15,237 bases of DNA from a bacterium (GTDB lineage Bacteria; Patescibacteriota; Minisyncoccia; Phycocordibacterales; Phycocordibacteraceae). Location: positions 1 through 15,237 of the forward strand of contig JAJXUQ010000007.1 in the NCBI GenBank assembly GCA_021782685.1, in the 5' to 3' direction. Below the pieces are notes generated by a model that searched no databases, was not told the DNA's origin, and worked only from the letters and a program-made list of their open reading frames with translations. Of the stretch, positions 1 through 5,547 are shown piece after piece (the stretch's first letter is position 1; each line of letters starts with the position of its first letter). The translations under genes and the position numbers were made by a program.

Positions 1-382
1 CCTTCGCGCGATCGATCGCGTTCAGGTCTTCCCGCTGAAGGTTCTCGATGATGGCAAGCTCCAGCTTCGTCAGGTTGCTCTCGCCCTGGCGGATGACCAC
101 CGGTATCTGCTTCAGGCCCGCGAGCTTCGAAGCGCGCAGGCGGCGCTCGCCGGCAATAAGCTCATACATGCTCTCGAGACCGCCTTCGGGCTTCTCAATA
201 TCCGTGCGGGAGACGACAAGCGGCATCAAGACGCCGTATTGCCGGATGCTCTCGGCGAGCGATCTCAGCCCTTCTTCGCTGAACTCTTTGCGCGGCTGAA
301 ACGGGTTCGGCCGTATCCGATCGATCTCGATCCAGAAGACCGAATCGTATTTCGTCGGTACATAGCGCGCATCATCATTCAT
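1..382 (-). CDS. parB: ParB-family chromosome partition protein (N-terminal part, runs off the window)
   Basis: ParB binds parS sites near the origin, spreads as a CTP-dependent clamp and works with ParA in chromosome segregation. The visible 127 codons read MNDDARYVPTK and then the ParB/Spo0J N-terminal domain: NPFQPRKEF near residue 26, EEGLRSLAESIRQYGVL near 36, the nucleotide-binding GERRLRASKLAG motif near 75-86 and ENLQREDLNAID near 112. These match the family's conserved boxes in the right order. The helix-turn-helix and dimerisation domains lie beyond the window. The start at 382 is the first ATG of the conserved frame. A TAAAAT box (390-395, minus) preceded by TGC lies 7 nt before it, so the mRNA is probably leaderless. 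No parA is visible; it may lie outside. Confidence 0.93.
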   Translation of the reverse strand, partial: MNDDARYVPTKYDSVFWIEIDRIRPNPFQPRKEFSEEGLRSLAESIRQYGVLMPLVVSRTDIEKPEGGLESMYELIAGERRLRASKLAGLKQIPVVIRQGESNLTKLELAIIENLQREDLNAIDRAK

Positions 383-419
383 GTAAAAGATTTTAGCATA
401 TGGTATCGTGCATTCCAGC
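383..419. promoter_or_regulatory. Divergent promoter region between parB and tRNA-Leu
   Basis: Only 37 bp separate the parB start from the tRNA-Leu 5' end. On the minus strand an extended -10 (TGC-TAAAAT, hexamer 390-395) sits 7 nt before the parB ATG. On the plus strand TGG-TATCGT (hexamer 404-409) sits 10 nt before the tRNA. No good -35 box is seen for either. The two -10 boxes are only 8 bp apart, so simultaneous initiation is unlikely and mutual exclusion is plausible (inference). Confidence 0.55.
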
Positions 420-501
420 GCTGGAGTGGCGGAATTGGTATACGCGCACGACTCAAAATCGTGTCTCGCAAGAGTTGTGGGTTCGATTCCCACCTCCAGC
501 A
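420..501 (+). tRNA. tRNA-Leu (anticodon CAA)
   Basis: The acceptor strand GCTGGAG (420-426) pairs with CTCCAGC (494-500), with discriminator A at 501. The anticodon stem CACGA/TCGTG encloses loop CTCAAAA, giving CAA at 454-456, which reads UUG. A long variable arm (class II tRNA) precedes the GGTTCGATTCC T arm. The bases after the discriminator are CCC, so the CCA end is not encoded. Confidence 0.96.
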
Positions 502-539
502 CCCAGTAGTGCTAATTCAAGAGACTGAGGCACTAAACC

Positions 540-1199
540 CTACAGCTTCCCGACCAGATCGAGGCCGGGCTCAAGCGTGTCGTCGCCCGGCTCCCAAGAG
601 GCCGGACACACCTTGCCTTTATGCGTATCGACATACTGCGCCATCTGGAGCTTGCGCAACGCCTCCGACCCCTTGCGTCCCATCGAATTATCATTGATCT
701 CCATCGCCCGCAGTATTCCGGAAGGATCGATGAGGAAGGTGCCGCGCATCGCGAGGCCTTCGTCCGGCGTAAACGCGGCTTCGCCGCCCTCGACGAGAAC
801 GCCGAAAGCGTACGCGAGCTTCCCGGAGGGATCCGCCGCCATGGGGTACCGGATTTGCTTGATGCCGGGGGAAGAATCATGCCACGCCTTGTGCGTGAAG
901 ACCGTGTCCGAAGAGACCGAGACGATCTCGGCGTTCAGTTCCTGGAATTTCGGATAGAGCTTCGCGAGCTCTTCGAGCTCCGTCGGACAGACGAAGGTGA
1001 AGTCGGCCGGATAGAATACGAGGATCGCCCATTTCCCTCGCAGCTGCGAAAGGCTCATGGTCTTGATCACCCCCTCGTGGAATACCTCGAACTCGAAGTC
1101 GGGAACCGTCTCGCCGACCCTTACCTGCGAGGTGTAGTCCTGCACCGCGTCGTGGAACTCCCCGCAATGTTCGCAATAGTTGCTTTTGGTCTCTTTCAT
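540..1199 (-). CDS. 2-Cys peroxiredoxin (AhpC/Prx1 type) with N-terminal CxxC extension
   Basis: A thiol peroxidase that reduces hydrogen peroxide and organic hydroperoxides in the cytoplasm. The 219-residue product carries the peroxidatic cysteine in DFTFVCPTE (C71), the resolving cysteine in GKVCPASWEPG (C198), the HKAWHD segment near 103 and the active-site arginine in AMRGTFLID near 152. This is a typical 2-Cys peroxiredoxin. The first 25 residues are an extension with CEHC (C9 and C12), absent from ordinary AhpC as far as I recall. The start at 1199 gives the full domain plus this extension. There is no clear Shine-Dalgarno; the nearest -10 candidates are the shared palindrome at 1231-1241 (leader about 28 nt) and a weaker TAAACT 10 nt upstream. 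No thioredoxin or AhpF partner gene lies in the window. Confidence 0.95.
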   Translation of the reverse strand: MKETKSNYCEHCGEFHDAVQDYTSQVRVGETVPDFEFEVFHEGVIKTMSLSQLRGKWAILVFYPADFTFVCPTELEELAKLYPKFQELNAEIVSVSSDTVFTHKAWHDSSPGIKQIRYPMAADPSGKLAYAFGVLVEGGEAAFTPDEGLAMRGTFLIDPSGILRAMEINDNSMGRKGSEALRKLQMAQYVDTHKGKVCPASWEPGDDTLEPGLDLVGKL

Positions 1200-1230
1200 A
1201 AGTTTATCGAGTTTATTGATAGGCTGCGGC

Positions 1231-1241
1231 CATGATACCAT
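1231..1241. promoter_or_regulatory. Palindromic divergent -10 element between peroxiredoxin and miaA
   Basis: ATGATACCAT (1232-1241) reads ATGGTATCAT on the other strand. Each strand therefore offers an extended -10: TGA-TACCAT on plus (hexamer 1236-1241, 8 nt before the miaA ATG at 1250) and TGG-TATCAT on minus (about 28 nt leader before peroxiredoxin). The minus version is the same type of box as at the tRNA promoters in this window. Weak point: no convincing -35 on either strand. Confidence 0.5.
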
Positions 1242-1249
1242 CGCGAACA

Positions 1250-2122
1250 ATGCAAAAACAAGTGAAGACGAAGGTGCTCTGCATCGCCGGGCCGACCGCC
1301 TCGGGGAAGTCTTCTCGCGCTGTCGCCGAGGCGCTTCGCCGAGGCGGCGAGGTGATTTCGGTCGATTCGCGGCAAGTCTATCGCGGGCTCGATATCGGGA
1401 CTGAAAAGATAACCCTCGAAGAGATGCGCGGCGTCCCCCACCACCTCCTCGATATCCTTGATGCGAAAGAAGGCTATTCGGCGGGAGATTTCGTAACGGA
1501 CGCGGCACGGCTGATAGGAGAGATTTCCGCGCGCGGGAAGCTCCCCATCCTTGCCGGCGGAACGCACTTTTATTTCGATGCGCTCTTGCACGGCCTTCCT
1601 GAAGGGACCGACGCGAACCCCGCGCTGCGCGAAGAACTCGAGGCGCTTCAGACCGAAGAGCTGTATGCGCGCGTGGCGGCAAAGGACGCGCGGCGCGCCC
1701 TCGAGCTCGACCCTAAGAATCGCCGGCGGCTCATCCGCGCGCTCGAGGTGATCGAAGCGCGCGGAAAAGTCCCGGCGAGGCCGGACAAGGCTCCGGAATA
1801 TGACACCGAATGGATCATCATCGACCCGCCACGAGAAGAACTGCGGACTCGTATCGAAGAGAGGCTTGCGCATGCGCTTGCACGAGGGCTTGTGGACGAA
1901 GTACGGCGCGTGCGCGAAGAGGTCGGCGACGCGCGGCTTCGTGAGCTCGGACTCGAATACCGCGTTACGGGAGAATTCTTGCGTGATGAACGCACGGAAG
2001 CTTCGCTCCTTCCCGCCCTTTCATCAAAGCTTTGGCAGTATGCGCGCCGTCAGAAAGCTTGGTTGCGTAAGCTCAATAGCGAGATTATTGCGGCAACACC
2101 GTTGCACCCGGGCAGAAACTGA
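1250..2122 (+). CDS. miaA: tRNA dimethylallyltransferase MiaA
   Basis: Transfers a dimethylallyl group from DMAPP to N6 of A37 in tRNAs that read UNN codons. The 290-residue product has the P-loop GPTASGKS near residue 14, DSRQVYRGLDIGTEK near 39 with the catalytic aspartate, GVPHHLLD near 58, the AGGTHFYFDALL motif near 101 and the C-terminal YARRQKAWLRK tRNA-binding signature. Length is slightly below the usual 300-315. An ATG at 1232 is also in frame, but 1250 is preferred because the extended -10 TGA-TACCAT lies 8 nt before it, fitting the leaderless pattern of neighbouring genes, and because 1232 falls inside that promoter. The 3' end overlaps the convergent gene at 2085 by 38 bp. The two Leu tRNAs nearby that read UUR codons are likely substrates. 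Confidence 0.96.
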   Translation: MQKQVKTKVLCIAGPTASGKSSRAVAEALRRGGEVISVDSRQVYRGLDIGTEKITLEEMRGVPHHLLDILDAKEGYSAGDFVTDAARLIGEISARGKLPILAGGTHFYFDALLHGLPEGTDANPALREELEALQTEELYARVAAKDARRALELDPKNRRRLIRALEVIEARGKVPARPDKAPEYDTEWIIIDPPREELRTRIEERLAHALARGLVDEVRRVREEVGDARLRELGLEYRVTGEFLRDERTEASLLPALSSKLWQYARRQKAWLRKLNSEIIAATPLHPGRN

Positions 2123-2675
2123 AACCGAGGTTCCTATCGGCGTAAAGAGGATTTACATCTGATACCGTCCCGACATAGTAATTCAGCCTGCACATATCTT
2201 CTTGAGTGATGCCGAGAGTCTTCATGAGAAACTGTTCCATCTCAAACCGTACCTGCCCGAGCGGCTCTTTCAGAAGAGCGATCGTGAATGAACCGTTCGT
2301 ACTGTCATAAAATATGTTGAAATCGGTAGTGGCGCCGGCCTGACACTCCTGAGGATCCGACATGCAGTAGCCGAGATTGCCAGCAAGGAGATATCGTCCG
2401 CTATTAACGGTATCGGGTATCGTTATGCCGTTGTGCACGAAATCGTTTGTTGCGATAGCGTTGCCGTGCAAGATTGCAACGGTCATAGTCCCGTTAGCAG
2501 AGGTAGTCGTTGGAAAATTCGTTGCAACCGTACCGCTGGAAGGGAATGTGACCGGTGGCTGTTTCCCAGTATCGAGCGTCTGCGTACCCGGCCGCAGGAA
2601 AAAGAACCAGAAAGCCGCAAGTATGACAATGCCTATGACTACGATTGTCGAGATAAGTCTTGTGTTCATATTCAT
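2085..2675 (-). CDS. Single-pass membrane protein of unknown function
   Basis: I do not recognise this 196-residue protein. It starts MNMNTRLIS, followed by one strongly hydrophobic helix (about residues 7-27, VVIGIVILAAFWFFF) and a Thr/Pro/Ser-rich linker. A soluble domain of about 130 residues follows, with four cysteines (GYCMSDPQEC, DMCRLNYYVG, FSFCPG) that could form two disulfides outside the membrane. The topology suggests an N-in anchor with an extracytoplasmic domain. The ATG at 2675 overlaps the TGA of the upstream pilin-like gene (ATGA), so the two are translationally coupled and probably act in the same envelope process. An earlier in-frame ATG (2699) would overlap that gene further and would put eight residues before the signal-anchor. 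The 3' end runs 38 bp into miaA on the opposite strand. Confidence 0.8.
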   Translation of the reverse strand: MNMNTRLISTIVVIGIVILAAFWFFFLRPGTQTLDTGKQPPVTFPSSGTVATNFPTTTSANGTMTVAILHGNAIATNDFVHNGITIPDTVNSGRYLLAGNLGYCMSDPQECQAGATTDFNIFYDSTNGSFTIALLKEPLGQVRFEMEQFLMKTLGITQEDMCRLNYYVGTVSDVNPLYADRNLGFSFCPGATVLPQ

Positions 2676-3667
2676 GAGCCGGAATAAGTGGCGATGCACT
2701 GCTTCTGGGCTGAACTGTTCGGATCAGCCGCCCACGCCTGAGTGAAAGTTTGTGTTTGTAGCAAACAAGCGGCGGCGGCGGCGCTGCAGCTGGTGTTCGC
2801 AGCGGCCTTGATGCACGTCTGTACGATAGCTTGACTCGTCGGATCGCTTTTTGGATTCCCTCCGGAAAATCCGGAAGCGCAATTGAGCGGTCCGGATGCA
2901 CCGACCGCCTGCTCGCACGCCGGATTATCGTAGCAACTGCCGTTACCCTGGAGCGTGACTTGGAATGCGCCAGCGGCGCTCGAGCCCTTCCCCCAATTGT
3001 AATTAAGATTCACCGCTCCGCAAGAACTTTCCGGGTGCGCGATACAAGCAAGCGTATTCGCCTGGCTTACGGTAAGGGTATAGCCGCCTAATTGCGCGCC
3101 TTGTTGTACGATTGAGGCAGAACAGGGTCCCGAGCCAAAAGACAAATAACTCCCGCTCGCTGTGCTCCCCGTGATGCTCGGTGCACCCGGGCCCTGGCCG
3201 AGGGTTGGGTTCGATCCCGCGAGATTTATGCAGTCGCCGACACCGCCGGAACTGATGATGCTCCACCACGTCGTACCGGCAAAGCCGGGGGCGTTTTTAT
3301 TGTAGAGCACCGCCATGACCGCATCGACGATGAGCCAGGCAGCGAGCGCGATGACGATGCCGACGATGGTATTGGTAAGGATTTTCTTTGCCTGTTCCTT
3401 CCCTCCCGCGTTTACCGGATTCACCACGAAGAGAAAGCCCGACCACGCTATCATCAAGGGAGCGACGAAAACGATCGCGAGCGTAAGGAGCAGTTCGATA
3501 ATATTGTTGATAACGGTAATGAGCATCCCCCATCCGGCGGCGCAAGTGTTGCTTCCGTTCGGGATGATAGGACCGAAAAACGGTATCGCCGCCTGCGCAA
3601 GATGCGGCAGCGCGAACGCGCCACTTGCCACGAGCATGAGGACGAAGAGAGAAGCACGGAAACGCAT
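2672..3667 (-). CDS. VirB2-like pilin domain fused to a lytic-transglycosylase-like domain
   Basis: The 331-residue secreted or membrane protein appears to combine two type IV secretion or pilus functions. Residues 1-27 look like a signal peptide ending AQAA. Residues 45-121 hold two hydrophobic helices (about 48-78 and 99-121) separated by a short polar loop containing GGKEQAKK, the arrangement of VirB2/TrbC pilins and of the pilin-like proteins common in Parcubacteria. After a Gly/Ser/Pro-rich linker (150-180), residues 200-240 read ACIAHPESSCG and later SSAAGAFQVT. This resembles the lysozyme-fold lytic transglycosylase pattern of a catalytic glutamate (E213 here) followed by GAxGxFQ. Ten or more cysteines in the C-terminal half suggest disulfides outside the cell. 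The start at 3667 is 6 nt after TATGAT and has no Shine-Dalgarno, so it is probably leaderless. Confidence 0.78.
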   Translation of the reverse strand: MRFRASLFVLMLVASGAFALPHLAQAAIPFFGPIIPNGSNTCAAGWGMLITVINNIIELLLTLAIVFVAPLMIAWSGFLFVVNPVNAGGKEQAKKILTNTIVGIVIALAAWLIVDAVMAVLYNKNAPGFAGTTWWSIISSGGVGDCINLAGSNPTLGQGPGAPSITGSTASGSYLSFGSGPCSASIVQQGAQLGGYTLTVSQANTLACIAHPESSCGAVNLNYNWGKGSSAAGAFQVTLQGNGSCYDNPACEQAVGASGPLNCASGFSGGNPKSDPTSQAIVQTCIKAAANTSCSAAAAACLLQTQTFTQAWAADPNSSAQKQCIATYSGS

Positions 3668-3673
3668 ATAGGT

Positions 3674-3679
3674 ATCATA
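3674..3679 (-). promoter_or_regulatory. -10 box for the pilin/muramidase-like gene
   Basis: TATGAT on the minus strand lies 6 nt before the ATG at 3667, which predicts a leaderless transcript. The expected -35 position falls inside the GC-rich hairpin at 3681-3703, so no -35 is present. Confidence 0.5.
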
Positions 3680-3680
3680 C

Positions 3681-3703
3681 CGCGCGCCGCGAAGCGGCGC
3701 GCG
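3681..3703. repeat. Perfect 10 bp GC-rich hairpin between pilin gene and tRNA-Trp
   Basis: CGCGCGCCGC (3681-3690), loop GAA, GCGGCGCGCG (3694-3703), then ACTTTTCC. It could act as a weak plus-strand terminator shielding tRNA-Trp, but nothing upstream is transcribed rightward and the U-run is short. On the minus strand it lies directly upstream of the -10 box and could be a protein-binding palindrome. Role undecided. Confidence 0.5.
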
Positions 3704-3728
3704 ACTTTTCCCCCGCTCTTCCGTCTGC

Positions 3729-3734
3729 TATGGT
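3729..3734 (+). promoter_or_regulatory. -10 box for tRNA-Trp
   Basis: TATGGT lies 10 nt before the tRNA 5' end, the same spacing as the TATCGT box before tRNA-Leu(CAA). No clear -35. Confidence 0.4.
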
Positions 3735-3744
3735 ACTTGTGTTC

Positions 3745-3815
3745 GGGCCTATAGTTTAGTGGTAGAACAGCGGTCTCCAAAACCGCCAGTCCAGGTTCGA
3801 TTCCTGGTGGGCCCG
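3745..3815 (+). tRNA. tRNA-Trp (anticodon CCA)
   Basis: The acceptor GGGCCTA (3745-3751) pairs with TGGGCCC (3808-3814), with discriminator G at 3815. The anticodon stem GCGGT/ACCGC encloses loop CTCCAAA, giving anticodon CCA at 3777-3779. The T arm is CCAGG-TTCGATT-CCTGG (3791-3807). No CCA end is encoded. The 3' acceptor bases can alternatively pair with CTGCGGG at 3855-3861 in the hairpin array that follows. Confidence 0.96.
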
Positions 3816-3952
3816 CAGCGCACAGAAAATCTGACCTGCGTCGGATTTTCTGGCCTGCGGGAGGCGGAGCGATGTTTTGTCAGCAGACAAAACCGCGAGC
3901 CGGGGTCGCGGAATTCTGTAAGCGACGGCGAGCAGAATATCCGTGACCGCCC
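3812..3952 (+). ncRNA. Array of consecutive hairpins downstream of tRNA-Trp (candidate structured RNA or repeat element)
   Basis: Four strong inverted repeats follow one another. Hairpin 1: CAGAAAATCTGAC (3823-3835), loop CTGC, GTCGGATTTTCTG (3840-3852), 13 pairs with one G-U, inside an outer stem CCCGCAG/CTGCGGG (3812-3818 with 3855-3861). Hairpin 2: GTTTTGTC/GACAAAAC (3874-3881 with 3886-3893), loop AGCA. Hairpin 3: CCGCGA/TCGCGG (3893-3898 with 3906-3911). Hairpin 4: ATTCTG/CAGAAT (3913-3918 with 3933-3938). GGCGG (3863-3867) can pair with CCGCC (3947-3951) to close hairpins 2-4 into a multibranch junction. No plausible protein is encoded here. It could be an RNA co-transcribed with tRNA-Trp or a mobile REP-like repeat. 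Strand is assumed from the tRNA. Confidence 0.5.
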
Positions 3953-4083
3953 TGTAGTGACAATGCAAGTGACCGAGACGCATCAAGCATGTACGCCATA
4001 TTTTTGAGTTCGGTTCTATTTTTTATTGGGGGCCCTTTCCAGGAATCGAACCTGGTTAGAATAATTAGCCTAGCTTGAAATAT
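3953..4083. other. Intergenic remainder with a T-rich tract
   Basis: Part of the gene-free stretch 3816-4132. Apart from the hairpin array to its left, the tRNA-like fragment at 4027-4055 and the terminator at its right end, I see only AT-rich sequence with runs such as ATATTTTTGAG (3999-4008) and TTCTATTTTTTATT (4014-4027) that could end rightward transcription. There is no credible coding region. Confidence 0.5.
4027..4055 (-). pseudogene. tRNA 3'-end fragment (T arm plus acceptor-like tail)
   Basis: On the minus strand CCAGG-TTCGATT-CCTGG (4039-4055) forms a perfect T arm, 17 nt identical to that of tRNA-Trp (3791-3807), followed by AAAGGGCCCCCA. The 29 bases between it and the upstream terminator cannot form an acceptor 5' strand, D arm or anticodon arm, so no full tRNA exists here. 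Such 3' fragments are typical remnants of integration into tRNA genes, but no integrase is visible. tmRNA was considered and not supported. Confidence 0.5.
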
Positions 4084-4110
4084 AAAAAACGGGAGGCGAA
4101 GTGCCTCCCG
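4084..4110 (-). terminator. Rho-independent terminator of the GNAT-ASCH gene
   Basis: On the minus strand CGGGAGGC (4110-4103), loop ACTTC, GCCTCCCG (4097-4090) forms a perfect 8 bp stem followed directly by six T. It begins 22 nt after the stop codon of the gene at 4133-5443. Confidence 0.9.
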
Positions 4111-4132
4111 CGACGGACGATGTCCGTCTTGA

Positions 4133-5443
4133 TTACGCCCGCTTGCGAACCACCTTCAATTGGAGAACGTGCACGCCGAGGCGTTCCTTCTCTTCGTGGT
4201 AGATGCCGCGAAGAACTTCGAGCGCATGTCCGGGATTATCCGGAACGATGTGCCCAGCGTTCTCTTTCTGCAGCATCGCCGCGAAGTTCGGGTAGATACG
4301 GACATCGTCAACCTGCACGATACCTGCGTCGCGCCCGCACTCAAGCCGGATTTGGTCGCCCTTCCTGATGGACTTGATGCTGCTGTACCCGACGCGCACC
4401 TCAAGCGGCTTGGTACCCGCCAAGATGGCGTCGAAGTATTGGCGCTTGACCCGCATGGTTTTCATAACTTTCTCCTGTAAGACGATACCCCACTGCTGGG
4501 TTACGATGGTGTGTTTGTAAGCGTCGGGCATCATCGCTTCGATGCGCCAACCGTGATGCTGGAGCACTTCTACCTCCATGCTCGTCGGAACGGCATGGGT
4601 ATAGAGTTTGTGCCCATACGGACGGAGGAAGCCGGGCAGTTCAGCCACGAGCGCCGAGAACGCTTGAATGTCCTCAGACACGAGCGGCATGAGTTTTATC
4701 GGCTCGCCCTTCTTCGGGGTCGCGGCTGCAACGCCGAGCACCGTGTCGCCGGCCTTGGCTACCCAGATGAGTTTGCACTTCTCATTCGGGTCGCGGCTGC
4801 CCTTGCGAGCATACCCTGCGAACAGCGACTCCACCCAACTATCATTCACACCGTCGAAATGGGGCGCGAGGCGGCGGATGACGAGCGCCCGCACCTGTTC
4901 CTTGTCTTCGTCGGCGAGTGGCAGGACGGAGATGGCCTGCTCGTCCGGAAAGCCGATGTGATCAGCAATCCGGTAAAGCATCACCTCATCTGCATCTGGG
5001 CGGTAGTGCCGCTCCGCGATGCCTGCGGGCACGAACCCCTGTGAGAGGAAGTAGCCCATGGCGGACTGATTCTTCGCAGAGACTGTGCAGTAAATCTGCC
5101 GGATGTTGTGCTCGCGCACGTACCGGTAGACCTCTGCGAGCAAGAGAGGGCCGACACCCTTGCCGCGCATGTCCTCACGGACGATAAGCGGGCTGATTTT
5201 GAGCGTGCCCTGGTGCTTTACGACGAAGTTCAGGATGCCGACAATCTGCCCACTATCTTCCGCGACGTACATCACTTGCGCGGCGGAGAAATGCCCTTTC
5301 GCATCCGATGACCCGTTTGCGGAAGTTTCCACGATATGCTTTGCGTGCGCACGGTGGTCGCCCCCGTAGAACGGCTCAAGCGCCTGATGCATCATTTCGG
5401 CGACGACCGGAAGGTCGTCGCCCTCTACTCTTCGCACTTTCAT
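4133..5443 (-). CDS. GNAT acetyltransferase - degenerate GNAT-like - ASCH fusion protein
   Basis: A 436-residue protein with three parts. Residues 1-157 form a GNAT acetyltransferase: beta strands around VMYVAEDSGQIVGILNF (57-73) and the acetyl-CoA motif A ending VREDMRGKGVGPLL (88-101), then NQSAMGYFLSQGF (125-137) typical of motif B. Residues 170-322 look like a second, degenerate GNAT fold (IWVAKAGDTVLGVAAATP; LQHHGWRIEAMMP) without a recognisable RxxGxG loop. Residues 328-436 form an ASCH domain (PUA-like): RVKRQYFDAILAGTKPLEVRV and IRKGDQIRLECG. ASCH domains bind RNA or act as small amidohydrolases such as YqfB; GNATs acetylate amines, so an RNA or nucleoside substrate is possible but unproven. 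AAAGGAG (5453-5459) 9 nt before the ATG is an excellent Shine-Dalgarno. Its own terminator follows. Confidence 0.85.
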   Translation of the reverse strand: MKVRRVEGDDLPVVAEMMHQALEPFYGGDHRAHAKHIVETSANGSSDAKGHFSAAQVMYVAEDSGQIVGILNFVVKHQGTLKISPLIVREDMRGKGVGPLLLAEVYRYVREHNIRQIYCTVSAKNQSAMGYFLSQGFVPAGIAERHYRPDADEVMLYRIADHIGFPDEQAISVLPLADEDKEQVRALVIRRLAPHFDGVNDSWVESLFAGYARKGSRDPNEKCKLIWVAKAGDTVLGVAAATPKKGEPIKLMPLVSEDIQAFSALVAELPGFLRPYGHKLYTHAVPTSMEVEVLQHHGWRIEAMMPDAYKHTIVTQQWGIVLQEKVMKTMRVKRQYFDAILAGTKPLEVRVGYSSIKSIRKGDQIRLECGRDAGIVQVDDVRIYPNFAAMLQKENAGHIVPDNPGHALEVLRGIYHEEKERLGVHVLQLKVVRKRA

Positions 5444-5452
5444 GATAAAGAA

Positions 5453-5521
5453 CTCCTTTCTGTGTGTCGCTGGGGCTGTTCGCCCGTGCGCGACAAGGTT
5501 TGCGTACCCACGTCGGGTACG
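5453..5521 (-). promoter_or_regulatory. Structured leader and ribosome binding site of the GNAT-ASCH gene
   Basis: Reading the minus strand towards the ATG there is hairpin CGTACCC/GGGTACG (5521-5515 with 5509-5503, 5-nt loop). Next is a two-part hairpin with stem TGTCGC/GCGACA (5495-5490 with 5470-5465) and inner stem GGGC/GCCC (5485-5482 with 5476-5473). The Shine-Dalgarno AAAGGAG follows at 5459-5453, only 5 nt after the second hairpin. GATAAT just upstream (5528-5533) is a possible -10. The layout could attenuate or gate translation; no known riboswitch class was recognised. Confidence 0.5.
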
Positions 5522-5547
5522 ACTTTACATTATCGAAATATCGTTAC

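Noticed and set aside
1..382. Replication origin next to parB
   Set aside because: No DnaA-box cluster or AT-rich unwinding region is visible, and no dnaA or dnaN gene is in the window.
1200..1682. N-terminal extension of the peroxiredoxin frame up to 1682
   Set aside because: It runs antisense through miaA, is Arg/Ser-rich and lacks family similarity; the protein is complete from 1199.
3812..3952. CRISPR array or tandem repeat
   Set aside because: The repeats are inverted pairs with different sequences, not regularly spaced identical direct repeats; no cas genes are present.
4027..4110. Possible tmRNA (ssrA) 3' end on the minus strand
   Set aside because: The T arm fits, but there is no matching 5' acceptor, no tag reading frame and a Rho-independent terminator only 29 bp upstream.
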